Below are positions 35,851 through 44,660 of a stretch of 56,356 nucleotides of DNA, piece by piece. Each line of letters starts with the position of its first letter. Position 1 is the stretch's first letter. The notes beneath the pieces were generated by a model. The model made no database searches, had not been told where the DNA came from, and saw only the letters and a program-made list of their open reading frames with translations. This stretch comes from Candidatus Shapirobacteria bacterium (GTDB lineage Bacteria > Patescibacteriota > Microgenomatia > UBA12405). Made by a program: the position numbers and the translations under genes. The stretch is taken from the NCBI GenBank assembly GCA_028704635.1, contig JAQWFB010000003.1, positions 1-56,356 of the forward strand, given 5' to 3'.

Positions 35851-36324
35851 TTTATCAATTATCACTACATAATTTTTTCCATATTTTTTTGCACACTTAG
35901 GACAAGTGGTGTACCACATATAACATTTTTCAATTTTCAAGTTTTTTGTTTTTGCATATTTTTTATAATCTTCACACCATTTATCTGTATCTTTAAAATT
36001 TCCTTCATAAACTTTACTCAAAAATTTTCCATTTAATACGACATTTTCAACTCCCTCAACCTTTTCATCTACTGACACATAAATATCCATATTCCATTTA
36101 GAGGTATGATCAGACAAACATATCATATCTTTTGATTGTATCCCTGCTTTTTCCATTTTTTTCATCAATTCAGATATCACTGCCCCAAAATTTATTGGCA
36201 TATAAAAAAAAGTAAAGACACTACCTTTAATAAATCGCTTATCCTTCCATTCAAAAATTTTTTCATTCCACAGTTTTGGATCAAGTTTTGGACAACACAC
36301 TTCTTTTTTAATTCGTCTTTTCAT
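35836..36324 (-). CDS. Conserved CxxC protein of unknown function
   Basis: 162 aa from the ATG at 36324 (the longer frame to 36363 only reads the antisense of a relic sequence). Contains KEVCCPKLDPKLW, FTFFYMPINFGAVI, CLSDHTSKWNMDIYVSVDE, KFLSKVYEG and TTCPKCAKKYGKNYVVI, a pattern I associate with a widespread uncharacterised bacterial family sometimes called 'hydrolase'. The CxxC in the C-terminal part may bind metal or be redox active. The gene lies between two transposase-tail relics (35830-35850 and 36338-36369), which suggests acquisition with a mobile element. Confidence 0.75.
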   Translation of the reverse strand: MKRRIKKEVCCPKLDPKLWNEKIFEWKDKRFIKGSVFTFFYMPINFGAVISELMKKMEKAGIQSKDMICLSDHTSKWNMDIYVSVDEKVEGVENVVLNGKFLSKVYEGNFKDTDKWCEDYKKYAKTKNLKIEKCYMWYTTCPKCAKKYGKNYVVIIDKVKRF

Positions 36325-36337
36325 AAACAAATTATAC

Positions 36338-36369
36338 CATTTGGAGGCGAACCGTTGACACAATTAGAA
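36338..36369 (+). repeat. Transposase-tail relic, type 2 (copy A)
   Basis: 32 nt matching 44534-44565 at 28 positions; both read FGGEPLT.LE before a stop. It lies 13 nt upstream of the 162-aa gene's start. Confidence 0.6.
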
Positions 36370-36432
36370 TTTTTTTCTCTTTAAAATGTAATATTTAATA
36401 CTTTTTTAATTTATGTCTGTTTTTATACAGTT

Positions 36433-39400
36433 ATGAATAGAAAGATATTTTTATTTATATATGTTTTTTTAGTATTGCCTTTGTCATTTTTATTCCTTTT
36501 TAAAAAAACATATGCAGCTATTAGTTGGACCGATGATTTTAATAGTGGAAATAAAAATACTTGGATAAATATAGATGGAGGAGATAATAGTACTCATCTT
36601 TTTCAGAATAATAAATATGAATTACATACTGAAAGTAACAATGGTTCGGCTAAATCATTAGCAAGTTATGTTAATCAAACTAACGATAATTCAATTGTTC
36701 AAACCAGAGTACAGAAAATAAATTCTGGTGATAATTTTTTAACTTATCTTCTCTTAAGGATTAACCCCACCACCATGAGTGGTTATACCTGTGGCGTTAG
36801 TTCTGATGGAACCAACCATTTTTGGTTCGGTAAACTAACCAATGGAGTCTATTCCAATTTAACCACTACTGGAACAGCAACATATAATTCGAACGATTTT
36901 AAATTTCGTTGTGCTGCTATTGGCAGTAGTCTTGTAGCCAAAGTTTGGAATGCTTCAGATTCAGAGCCTTCCAGTTGGCAGATCAGTTCCACTGATAATA
37001 GCTACACAAGTGGATCAAATGGTGTGATGTTGGCTACTTATCCCATACTTGGCTGGAATACTGTTCAAGTAGCTGTTGATGATTTTTCCACACAAGGATT
37101 ATCCAAATCTGAAGTTTGGGTAGACGACAATTGGGTTGGAACTTCAGCCAATACTGAAGTTGAGTCGGGAAAAATTTTTGGATATAACGCTTTTGCCACA
37201 ATTCAATCCGGTGTCAGTGCGGTTGATGTTGAAGGAACCGTTAATGTAGCAGCAGGAGAATATAACGAAAATTTAACCATCACTAAGGCTGTTAATATTA
37301 TTGGAGCCAATAAAGATACAACTATCATTAAAGGAGTAAGCGGTAAAACCAGAGTTCTTTCTGTCAATGATGTTAGCACCACTATGAGCGTTCGTGGTTT
37401 TACCATAAATGCAGCCAATTGTGACTCTCCTAAACGAGGAATGCAATCAGTCTTGTCGAGTAATGTCACTTTCGAAGGAAATAAAATAATAAATATCGGC
37501 GATATGGGTATTTGGACCAGATCGGGTAATATTATTAAAAATAATAATATAAATTGTGATATTGGAACTAGTTTTGGAGGGATTTATATAGACGGTGCAG
37601 GCAATACTATCTCAGATAACACTATTAATAGTGTTACCACAAATAGTGGTATATCAATAAATGGTTCAAATAATTTTATCAAAAGTAATAACATTCAATG
37701 CTCAATTGAAGATTCTTTTGCTGGTTGTATATACATCAGCGGTATAGACAACATTTTAGATAGTAACACAATTACTGGATTTACTGGTTCTGCTTATGCT
37801 ATTTTTTCATATGGTGGAACAGCACCTGTTAATCAAAATAATACTTTTAAAAGAAACACTTTTATTGCTAATAACGCCGATGGTAGTGGTGGTGGAATTT
37901 ATTTATACAACTCGGGTGGTAATATTATTGGCGGTACCTTGCCCGAGGATGGTAATAGCTTCATTTTAAAACCAGATTCAAAAAAATCACCTTCGTATGG
38001 CTATGGCATAGACATTATTTCTTACCCTGATGGATACACAGCCAGTAACACTATTCAAAATAATAAATTTGATGGTGGTAATCGAGTTTTAGAGGTAGAA
38101 GGTTTTGTTGGTGGAACAACAACTTTTTCCAACAATATTGTTGGAGCCACCACTCCACCAAGCAATTATGGTGTTATCTTTAGTGGGGGAAGCGCCATTA
38201 TTTCCGGCAATACTTTTCACAATATCTCTACTCCAATTTTTTTTAGTAGATCTGGTGGTGTAGCAGAAATGAATATTTCTATTACTAATAATATTTTTGA
38301 TGATGGAGCTGATACTTATGCCGCAATTTTAGCTTCAAATTTTACTTCACTTGTGGTTAATGAAAATAGTTTTGATTTAAAGAGTAATAGAATAGCATTA
38401 AACAATCAAGGTGGAAACGTTGATGCTACTAATAATTGGTGGGGAAGTGCCTCTTTAAAAAAAATTAAATCTAAAATTCTAGGTAACGTTATTTTTACCC
38501 CTTATTATGTTAATTCTAAAAAAACATCATTAGTTGCTAGTATTATTCATGGAGCGGCCACCATTAATAATAATAAACCGCAAGTTTTAATTAACGATTC
38601 TACTTTGCCGGTAACTATTACTGTTGAAAGTGGAACAACTAACCCCACTTTAGATGTCAGTTCTTTAATTACTAATAATTCTGGAACATTACCTCAAATC
38701 ACTATAAATACAAATTCGGCTAATATTTCCATCCCTGAATCAACTACTATTACCAGTGACGACGAAAATTGGGATGGAATAATTAAAGCACCAACTGTTA
38801 CTACTATTACTCTCCCTGAAACTTCTGGTGAAACAAAAACCTTAGGTATGGCAATTGAAGTTGGACTTGGTGATACTAAATTAACTTTTGATAAAGCAGT
38901 AAAAATAGATTTTCCCGGTGAGGTAGGTAAAAGAGTGGGTTTTTCAAGAAATGATGTTTTTACTGAAATTACAACAATATGCAGTAGTGATTCTGGTGCG
39001 ACTTTAGGGGTAGATGAAGAATGTAAAATTGATGTGGGTAACGATTTAGTGGTATGGACGAGACATTTTACAAAATTTATTGTTTTCAGTTCTGTTTCAA
39101 CCTCAACTCCAACTCCAACACCTACTCCAACACCTACTTCCTCCTCTAGTACTTCAACCTCTACAACCTCTACTGGTTGGGCAGCACCAGCCTGTACTGC
39201 AACTAAACCAGGAAGTGCACCAACTATTACTAATACAGTAAATGGAGATAATAGTATTACTTTAACTTGGTCAAAAGCAAGTAATCCATTTACTCATTAT
39301 TTAGTAGCTTATGGAACTTCTTCTGGATCAATTGAATATGGTAATCCAAACGTAGGAAATGCTGATACCACTAGTTATACAATCAGAGGATTATCTGGTG

Positions 39401-39987
39401 GAACTAGATATTACTTTAAGATAAAAGCTATTAATGACTGTATGCCAGGTGATTGGTCAAATGAGGTATCGGCAACACCAAGAGGAAGAGTAATAGAAGC
39501 TATGACTACTACTAGTGGTGAAACAACAACTACACCGGCTGAGGGATTTGTACCGACATCAGAAATCCCTGGAAATTTATTTGATATTAAATTGACTATC
39601 GATAGTGCAATTTTAAATAAATCAAATGAGTTAGTTTCAAGAGTATCCTTTACTAATTTTGGTAGTTTGCCAACATTGGCTAAGCTTGTTTATAAAATTT
39701 TAGACGAAAATGGAAAAATTATTTTTACTGAAAATGGAGAAGTAACCGTTGAAACAGAAAATACATTAGTTAAAGAATTTAAAAATTTTGAGGCAGGAAA
39801 CGGAAAATATACTCTAATTTTGGAGACTATTTATGGAGATAATGTAAAAGATGAATTTAGACAGAGTTTTGAAATTAAAGAAGTGGTGAGCACACAAAAC
39901 AGATGGATAGTTTTGGTTTTGGGGATATTTGTTGGAATAATTGGAATTGTAATCTATAAATTATCTAAGGCTCGCAAACATAAATAA
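36433..39987 (+). CDS. Secreted beta-helix/FN3 surface protein with C-terminal membrane anchor, module 2
   Basis: 1184 aa. Signal peptide (to about 28), LamG/concanavalin-like sandwich (about 30-215: WTDDFNSGNKNTW ... WNTVQVAVDDF), a VWVDDNW linker, right-handed beta-helix repeats (about 250-680; GTVNVAAGEYNENLTI to NNWWGSASLKK), beta domain with VDEECKIDVGNDLVVWTRHF, (TP)n linker, FN3 domain, Ig-like domain, TM (about 1155-1175) and a KARKHK tail. Paralogue of 15178-18132 with an extra N-terminal lectin-like domain. Followed 1 nt later by a Cache protein and then an Ig-like protein, the same order as the minus-strand module. Confidence 0.82.
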   Translation: MNRKIFLFIYVFLVLPLSFLFLFKKTYAAISWTDDFNSGNKNTWINIDGGDNSTHLFQNNKYELHTESNNGSAKSLASYVNQTNDNSIVQTRVQKINSGDNFLTYLLLRINPTTMSGYTCGVSSDGTNHFWFGKLTNGVYSNLTTTGTATYNSNDFKFRCAAIGSSLVAKVWNASDSEPSSWQISSTDNSYTSGSNGVMLATYPILGWNTVQVAVDDFSTQGLSKSEVWVDDNWVGTSANTEVESGKIFGYNAFATIQSGVSAVDVEGTVNVAAGEYNENLTITKAVNIIGANKDTTIIKGVSGKTRVLSVNDVSTTMSVRGFTINAANCDSPKRGMQSVLSSNVTFEGNKIINIGDMGIWTRSGNIIKNNNINCDIGTSFGGIYIDGAGNTISDNTINSVTTNSGISINGSNNFIKSNNIQCSIEDSFAGCIYISGIDNILDSNTITGFTGSAYAIFSYGGTAPVNQNNTFKRNTFIANNADGSGGGIYLYNSGGNIIGGTLPEDGNSFILKPDSKKSPSYGYGIDIISYPDGYTASNTIQNNKFDGGNRVLEVEGFVGGTTTFSNNIVGATTPPSNYGVIFSGGSAIISGNTFHNISTPIFFSRSGGVAEMNISITNNIFDDGADTYAAILASNFTSLVVNENSFDLKSNRIALNNQGGNVDATNNWWGSASLKKIKSKILGNVIFTPYYVNSKKTSLVASIIHGAATINNNKPQVLINDSTLPVTITVESGTTNPTLDVSSLITNNSGTLPQITINTNSANISIPESTTITSDDENWDGIIKAPTVTTITLPETSGETKTLGMAIEVGLGDTKLTFDKAVKIDFPGEVGKRVGFSRNDVFTEITTICSSDSGATLGVDEECKIDVGNDLVVWTRHFTKFIVFSSVSTSTPTPTPTPTPTSSSSTSTSTTSTGWAAPACTATKPGSAPTITNTVNGDNSITLTWSKASNPFTHYLVAYGTSSGSIEYGNPNVGNADTTSYTIRGLSGGTRYYFKIKAINDCMPGDWSNEVSATPRGRVIEAMTTTSGETTTTPAEGFVPTSEIPGNLFDIKLTIDSAILNKSNELVSRVSFTNFGSLPTLAKLVYKILDENGKIIFTENGEVTVETENTLVKEFKNFEAGNGKYTLILETIYGDNVKDEFRQSFEIKEVVSTQNRWIVLVLGIFVGIIGIVIYKLSKARKHK
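39167..39498 (+). repeat. 332-bp FN3-encoding inverted repeat, copy 2
   Basis: Reverse complement of 15694-16025 with no indel and about eight differences by eye. Recombination between the copies would invert roughly 23 kb carrying the terpene, toxin-antitoxin and protease genes. Confidence 0.88.
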
Positions 39988-39988
39988 A

Positions 39989-40927
39989 GTGAAAAAAGTT
40001 TCTATTAGAAATATTTTTGGACTATTGGCAGGCGTGATTTTTATTTTACTAGTTGTTGAGGGAATTTATTTAGTTCAAGTTGGGATGTTGGTTGATGCTC
40101 GGCATAAAAGTTTGCAAATTACTGCAGATAATAAAGCACTGTTGATTGATACTTATTTAAATGAGGAAAAGCAAAAAATAATCTACATATCATCATTAAA
40201 AGAGTTTAAAAATGTTGCCTTGAATCCTAATAATAAACAAACGATAGCAATAGCAAAAAAGAAAATTGATGAATTAAATAGTTTCTTTCCAGGAATCTGT
40301 ATTACAGATAATAAGGGAATTGTAATTGTGGCAAAAAATGATTTGCCAGGAATGAATTATGGAAACCAGAAATATTATTCTCTTGAAAATAAAAAGATTG
40401 TTTTTGAACCTTATTATGACACTATTAGAAAAAATAATTATTTGGCAGTTGTAAGCCCTATTTACAATAATGATGTGATAAAAGATAAAATAATTGGCAC
40501 AATTGTTTTTGATTTGGATTTTGAAACAATAACAGGATTAATGAAAGTATCAATTGATAATAACAGTGAAGAGGCGTATTTAATTGATGAATCGGGTTTG
40601 TTTTTAAGTGGTTCAAAATATATTGGTGGTGGAAATAAAGATGGAATTTTAATTCAAGAAGCTAAAAGTGATGGAGCAAAAGCATGTTTGGATGATTTGA
40701 AAAAATATCAAAAAAGTAATGGTGATATTGAGGACCATGAAGAAAAAATAATTCCATATTTAAATTATATTGGTGAAGATGTTTTTGGAACTCATACTTA
40801 TCTTAAGACCATGACTGGTTGTGTTATAGCGGAAGAAAAGGTAGCTGAAGTAGCTAAATTTCCTTCTGTAAAAGACATTATTGATATTTTTAAAAATGTA
40901 TTTTATTTATTACTGAATAATAAATAA
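39989..40927 (+). CDS. Cache-domain membrane sensor protein, module 2
   Basis: 312 aa, GTG start 1 nt after the upstream stop. TM1 (about 8-30), extracellular dCache-like region (ITADNKALLIDTYLNEEKQKI, GICITDNKGIVIVAKN, NYLAVVSPIYNND, EEAYLIDESGLFLSG). A Cys pair (KACLDDL, TGCVIAEE) matches that in the minus-strand Cache proteins. The C-terminus is an amphipathic or weak membrane helix (IIDIFKNVFYLLLNNK) and there is no output domain. The 87/155-aa-type small proteins are absent from this copy. Confidence 0.78.
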   Translation: MKKVSIRNIFGLLAGVIFILLVVEGIYLVQVGMLVDARHKSLQITADNKALLIDTYLNEEKQKIIYISSLKEFKNVALNPNNKQTIAIAKKKIDELNSFFPGICITDNKGIVIVAKNDLPGMNYGNQKYYSLENKKIVFEPYYDTIRKNNYLAVVSPIYNNDVIKDKIIGTIVFDLDFETITGLMKVSIDNNSEEAYLIDESGLFLSGSKYIGGGNKDGILIQEAKSDGAKACLDDLKKYQKSNGDIEDHEEKIIPYLNYIGEDVFGTHTYLKTMTGCVIAEEKVAEVAKFPSVKDIIDIFKNVFYLLLNNK

Positions 40928-40934
40928 ACAAAAA

Positions 40935-41459
40935 ATGAGGAAGATATATTTAGTGACATTTATTTTAATGTTTTTGGTAGTGTTTCCTAAATCAGTGATG
41001 GCTATGAACATTACTATCGGGGTGTCAGATAAATATTCAGAGGTAAATGCAGGTGAAAAAATATATTTTGAAACTGAAATTAAATGGCCAGAAAATGTTG
41101 ATAGAAAAGACTTAAAGATGGAATATTTTATTACAGATAATAATGGAAAAGAAATAGCTTATCTTAAAGTGTTAAAGGCAGTTACAACACAAGCGATTTT
41201 TTCGGATTCAATATTAATTCCAGAAGGTACTCCAAAAGGAATGTATAAAATTAGTCTAAAAATTAATGACTATAAAGAACTTAATCAAGATGCGGTGGTT
41301 AGTTTTAATGTGATAAAAACTGTTAATAAAAATACTTTAATTCTTTATATTATTGTTGGACAGTTTATTTTGACTTTATTTTATGTTGTGTTTGAATTAC
41401 CATTTTTAATTAAGAGACTTAAATCATTTATTAATTTATCTTTGAATACAAAGAAATAA
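40935..41459 (+). CDS. Single-pass Ig-like surface protein, module 2
   Basis: 174 aa: signal peptide (to about 24), Ig-like domain and C-terminal TM (TLILYIIVGQFILTLFYVVF). Third member of the family: DKYSEVNAGEKIYFETEIKWPENVDRKDLKMEYF, VLKAVTTQAIF, NDYKELNQDAVVSF. Ends the plus-strand module; 7 nt after the Cache gene. Confidence 0.8.
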   Translation: MRKIYLVTFILMFLVVFPKSVMAMNITIGVSDKYSEVNAGEKIYFETEIKWPENVDRKDLKMEYFITDNNGKEIAYLKVLKAVTTQAIFSDSILIPEGTPKGMYKISLKINDYKELNQDAVVSFNVIKTVNKNTLILYIIVGQFILTLFYVVFELPFLIKRLKSFINLSLNTKK

Positions 41460-41582
41460 CTGAACAAAATTTTGAAATCAGTGAAACAATAAAGACTTCT
41501 TTATTAACTAATTTTTTATTCCTTGGACAGTTGGAGTGGTAAGAAAAAATAATATAAAGGTAATGTGAGTTCAAAATTTCTT

Positions 41583-41700
41583 TTGAAGCTAAACAGGAAC
41601 AAATCAGAAATTTCTTTAAGAGTGTCATTGCCTATATTACACGGTACAATAAGGTAAAAACGACACTTTGGTGGAGCATGTGAGTCTGGAACCTTTCTAT
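41583..41700 (+). repeat. Decayed transposase 3' end, copy B
   Basis: The first 83 nt (41583-41665) are identical to 44453-44535 and read EAKQEQIRNFFKSVIAYITR and onward to NKVKTT, like the end of a DDE transposase (the tyrosine/asparagine C-terminal helix region). Then a one-base shift and a type 1 tail (GTGAGTCTGGAACC) follow. No start or catalytic part remains nearby. Confidence 0.7.
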
Positions 41701-41731
41701 CCCTATAACCGAATTCTAATTCCCGATCTCT

Positions 41732-41764
41732 AAAAACCTCTTTCTTTAAAGAAATCTTTAGAGG
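41732..41764 (-). terminator. Intrinsic terminator abutting the tRNA-like gene
   Basis: On the minus strand CCTC and GAGG enclose the palindrome TTTCTTTAAAGAAA, followed by five T residues (41732-41736). The left arm is the 3' acceptor strand of the tRNA-like sequence, so terminator and tRNA overlap. Confidence 0.55.
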
Positions 41765-41838
41765 ACGGGAATCGAACCCGCATGTCCTTGCGGACCATCC
41801 TTTATCAAAGGAATGCCCCACCATTAGGCGACCTCTCC
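41757..41838 (-). tRNA. Atypical class II tRNA-like gene, anticodon GAT
   Basis: On the minus strand: 5' GGAGAGG, D-arm GCCTAATGGTGGGGC, anticodon loop TTGATAA (anticodon GAT, Ile), an extra arm GTCC-gcaa-GGAC, T-arm GCGGG-TTCGATT-CCCGT and 3' CCTCTAA. Two things are odd. A long variable arm is expected only in Leu, Ser and bacterial Tyr tRNAs, and acceptor pairs 1-72 and 2-71 are mismatched. No encoded CCA. Either a decayed tRNA or a mobile-element-borne variant. Confidence 0.6.
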
Positions 41839-41955
41839 ATGGTTACCTGATAAAAATCAGGGGTATAGAGTTTGTGGATTTACGATTTGACTGTCTCGTA
41901 ATAAACACATGACTCCGTCTCATTCTATCAAATTTATAGTTAGATGAGATTATAA

Positions 41956-44352
41956 CTACTTATCAAGAAAATCAAAATAACCTTTAGCTTCTCCAGCAAG
42001 GAATCTTGATGGCAGACTAAAATATGCATCATAGCCCAAACTAAAGTGAGGTAAGGTAATGATTAATTTATCTTTGGCACGAGTGATTGCTACATAAAAC
42101 AGTCTTCTTTCTTCATCTATTTCTTTTAAAGTATGCAAACTACGGTGATTGGGCAATAAACCATCAATAGCCTCTATCACGAATACAGTGTTCCATTCTA
42201 AACCTTTAGCAGAATGAATAGTTGTAAGAGTGACATAATCGTCTATTTTTTCAACCTTATCAACATCTTTATTTTGGAATGCCTGATTAGGAGGATCAAG
42301 TGAAAAATCATTAATAAAATCTTGAGAATTTTTGTATTTTTCAGACAACGCTTGCAAAGCATCAAGATCAAACTTACGTATAGCAGCATCCTCTTCTGTC
42401 GCTTCTAAGTATGGGAAATAATATTGAATAATTTCAGAAATTTTTTCTTTAACCTCAGATGTTTCTTTAATTAGCTTTAATAACGACAACAATTTTACTA
42501 AGTCTGTATAAAATTTTTTCTGTATAAAATTAGTCTCATTAAATTCTTGTTTTCTAATCTTAAGTGAAATATCGGCTGCTGTTTTATCTCCAATATTGGG
42601 AATCATTGTTAGAATACGATTCCATGCTAATGAATCTTTAAAATTAGCAGTTACACGCAAATACGCCATAACATCTTTAATATGTTTTCGTTCAATGAAT
42701 TTAATTCCACCTACCGTTACAAACGGGATATTACGTTTCATTAATTCAGCCTGAAGATAATTACTATGATAAGATGCTCTAAATAATACAGCAATGTTTT
42801 TAAGTTTTTTTCCAGAAGAATAGTCTTTTTCAATTTCATCTGCTATCCAAGACGCTTCTTTTAATTCATCGCCAAATCTATAAACTTGAGGTTTATAATC
42901 AACGTTTTTCTGTGAATACAATGATTTTTTATACCCTAACGTTGCCTCATTTATTACTGCATTAGAGAAGGTAAGAATTTCTTGGTTGCTTCTATAATTC
43001 TCATCAAGCTTAATAACTTTTGCTTTTGGAAATTGTTCGTGAAATTTAAGAATATTGATAAAATTAGCTCCTCGAAAAGCATAAATACTTTGAGCATCAT
43101 CGCCAACTACAAAAATGTTATTATGTTTTTTTGCTAAAATCCCAATTAGTTCTGCTTGTACTATGTTGGTATCTTGGTATTCATCTACTAAAATATAATC
43201 GTAACTGTCTTGGATAAGTTTGCAAAAGTCTGCATTAGATTGCATTTTTTCAAGTAACACCTCTAAAAGATCATCGTAATCATAGATATTAGTACTTCTT
43301 TTATAGTCATGATATGCCAGAGCAATTTGTTGAATCATTTCTATGTGTGGTTTAAAGCGTGGATATTCTTTCTCTATATATTTACTGATGGAAATTGATT
43401 TATTTCTAGAACCAGAAATAATTTTTTGTAATTGCATTTTGTTAGGGAAAAGTTCATTTTTTTTCTTTTTTATATTCAATGAATATCGAACCAAATTTAT
43501 TGCATCTGCCGAATCAGCACTATCTATAATAGTAAAATTTGGTTCAATTCCGATTAGTCTGGCATGTTTTCGTAAAATTCTATTAGCAAAAGCATGAAAT
43601 GTTCCTCCGTCTACACGTTTAGCAGCTGGGCTATTAGTTAACTGAAAAACACGATCCAACATTTCATTAGCAGCTTTACGAGTAAAAGTTAAAAGCAGAA
43701 TTCTGTTTGGTTTAATATTTTTCTCTAAAAGATAACTTACTCTGTAGGTCAGAGTTCTTGTTTTACCGCTACCAGCACCAGCAATGACAAGGAATGCTCC
43801 ATCAATAGTAGTTGCTGCTAAAAATTGGTTCTGATTAAGCTCTTTACGATAATCAACTTTATATACTTTTTGTGAATCAAAAGTAGATTGCAATATATTC
43901 TTTGATTGATCTTCTAAAGAGGTAACAATTTTTTGTAGAGAATTAAGCTGTTTTTCTAAAATAGGGGAAATATCTGGTGTTTGATAGGATTTAATGTCCG
44001 GAATATCATTATCTTTTGTAAGATCTGTTTGCCTACTATCAGAAAAAAGGCTTGTAAAATTTGAAGTATCCACTTTGGGAGTATTCACTATTTTTTTAAC
44101 TCGTCGTTCATTTCTTTTTTGTTGAATATATGCATAATAAATTGCTTCAATCCATGAAATTGGAAACGTAACCACAGCAAGTACACCAAACGACAAAACA
44201 GTCGAAATAAGAAAAATTAAACCAGAAGTACGACGTTTAAGATAAAACCTATGAAATCCAAGTGGTCCAAAGAATATGGCAAGCATTGCTGCAACCATTG
44301 GGTGTTTATTTTGTGCTTCAAACTCATCAGAGTGAACAAAAAAGTTTCGCAT
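41956..44352 (-). CDS. TM2-domain fused to UvrD/Rep-type SF1 helicase
   Basis: 798 aa from the ATG at 44352 (a GTG is one codon upstream). The N-terminal 15-85 form a TM2 domain (KHPMVAAMLAIFFGPLGFHRFYL, then two TM segments). A linker follows (about 90-165), then a complete UvrD-type helicase: motif I AGAGSGKTRTLTYRV, Ia LLLTFTRKAANEM, II YILVDEYQDTN, III VVGDDAQSIYAFRGANF, IV DENYRSNQEIL, V TTIHSAKGLEWNTVFVI and VI EERRLFYVAITRAKDKL. The fusion predicts a membrane-tethered 3'-5' helicase. It stands alone between two transposase-tail relics and a tRNA-like gene, inside the accessory island. Confidence 0.9.
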   Translation of the reverse strand: MRNFFVHSDEFEAQNKHPMVAAMLAIFFGPLGFHRFYLKRRTSGLIFLISTVLSFGVLAVVTFPISWIEAIYYAYIQQKRNERRVKKIVNTPKVDTSNFTSLFSDSRQTDLTKDNDIPDIKSYQTPDISPILEKQLNSLQKIVTSLEDQSKNILQSTFDSQKVYKVDYRKELNQNQFLAATTIDGAFLVIAGAGSGKTRTLTYRVSYLLEKNIKPNRILLLTFTRKAANEMLDRVFQLTNSPAAKRVDGGTFHAFANRILRKHARLIGIEPNFTIIDSADSADAINLVRYSLNIKKKKNELFPNKMQLQKIISGSRNKSISISKYIEKEYPRFKPHIEMIQQIALAYHDYKRSTNIYDYDDLLEVLLEKMQSNADFCKLIQDSYDYILVDEYQDTNIVQAELIGILAKKHNNIFVVGDDAQSIYAFRGANFINILKFHEQFPKAKVIKLDENYRSNQEILTFSNAVINEATLGYKKSLYSQKNVDYKPQVYRFGDELKEASWIADEIEKDYSSGKKLKNIAVLFRASYHSNYLQAELMKRNIPFVTVGGIKFIERKHIKDVMAYLRVTANFKDSLAWNRILTMIPNIGDKTAADISLKIRKQEFNETNFIQKKFYTDLVKLLSLLKLIKETSEVKEKISEIIQYYFPYLEATEEDAAIRKFDLDALQALSEKYKNSQDFINDFSLDPPNQAFQNKDVDKVEKIDDYVTLTTIHSAKGLEWNTVFVIEAIDGLLPNHRSLHTLKEIDEERRLFYVAITRAKDKLIITLPHFSLGYDAYFSLPSRFLAGEAKGYFDFLDK

Positions 44353-44452
44353 CACATAAAGTTTATCAATTAAGAATAAAATAATCCTGTTTTCTTAAAT
44401 TTAAAAACTCGCTAATAATAGATATAGAACATGGAAGTAGTTTGAAACTAAC

Positions 44453-44578
44453 TTGAAGCTAAACAGGAACAAATCAGAAATTTCTTTAAGAGTGTCATTG
44501 CCTATATTACACGGTACAATAAGGTAAAAACGACATTTGGCGGCGAACCATTGACACTGTTAGAACCTATTTTATGAC
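44453..44578 (+). repeat. Decayed transposase 3' end, copy C
   Basis: 83 nt identical to copy B, continuing in frame into FGGEPLTLLEPIL and a TGA stop at 44576-44578. This is a clean transposase C-terminus with no upstream body. The 44356-44660 gap holds only this relic and AT-rich sequence. Confidence 0.7.
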
Positions 44579-44660
44579 TGCAATCATAGAAAACAACATA
44601 ATATAAGACAGTATTCCTTTGTAATTTTATGATACCTAAATTAGGTGTATTATTCTCGTA

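Noticed and set aside
36325-36363. N-terminal extension of the CxxC protein
   Set aside because: It is only the antisense of the type 2 transposase-tail relic; the internal ATG at 36324 starts the conserved sequence.
41516-41824. 102-aa ORF (MVGHSFDKGWSARTCGFDSRP) over the tRNA-like gene
   Set aside because: It translates the tRNA-like sequence and the transposase relic on the minus strand; peptides like CGFDSRP are typical of translated tRNA T-arms.
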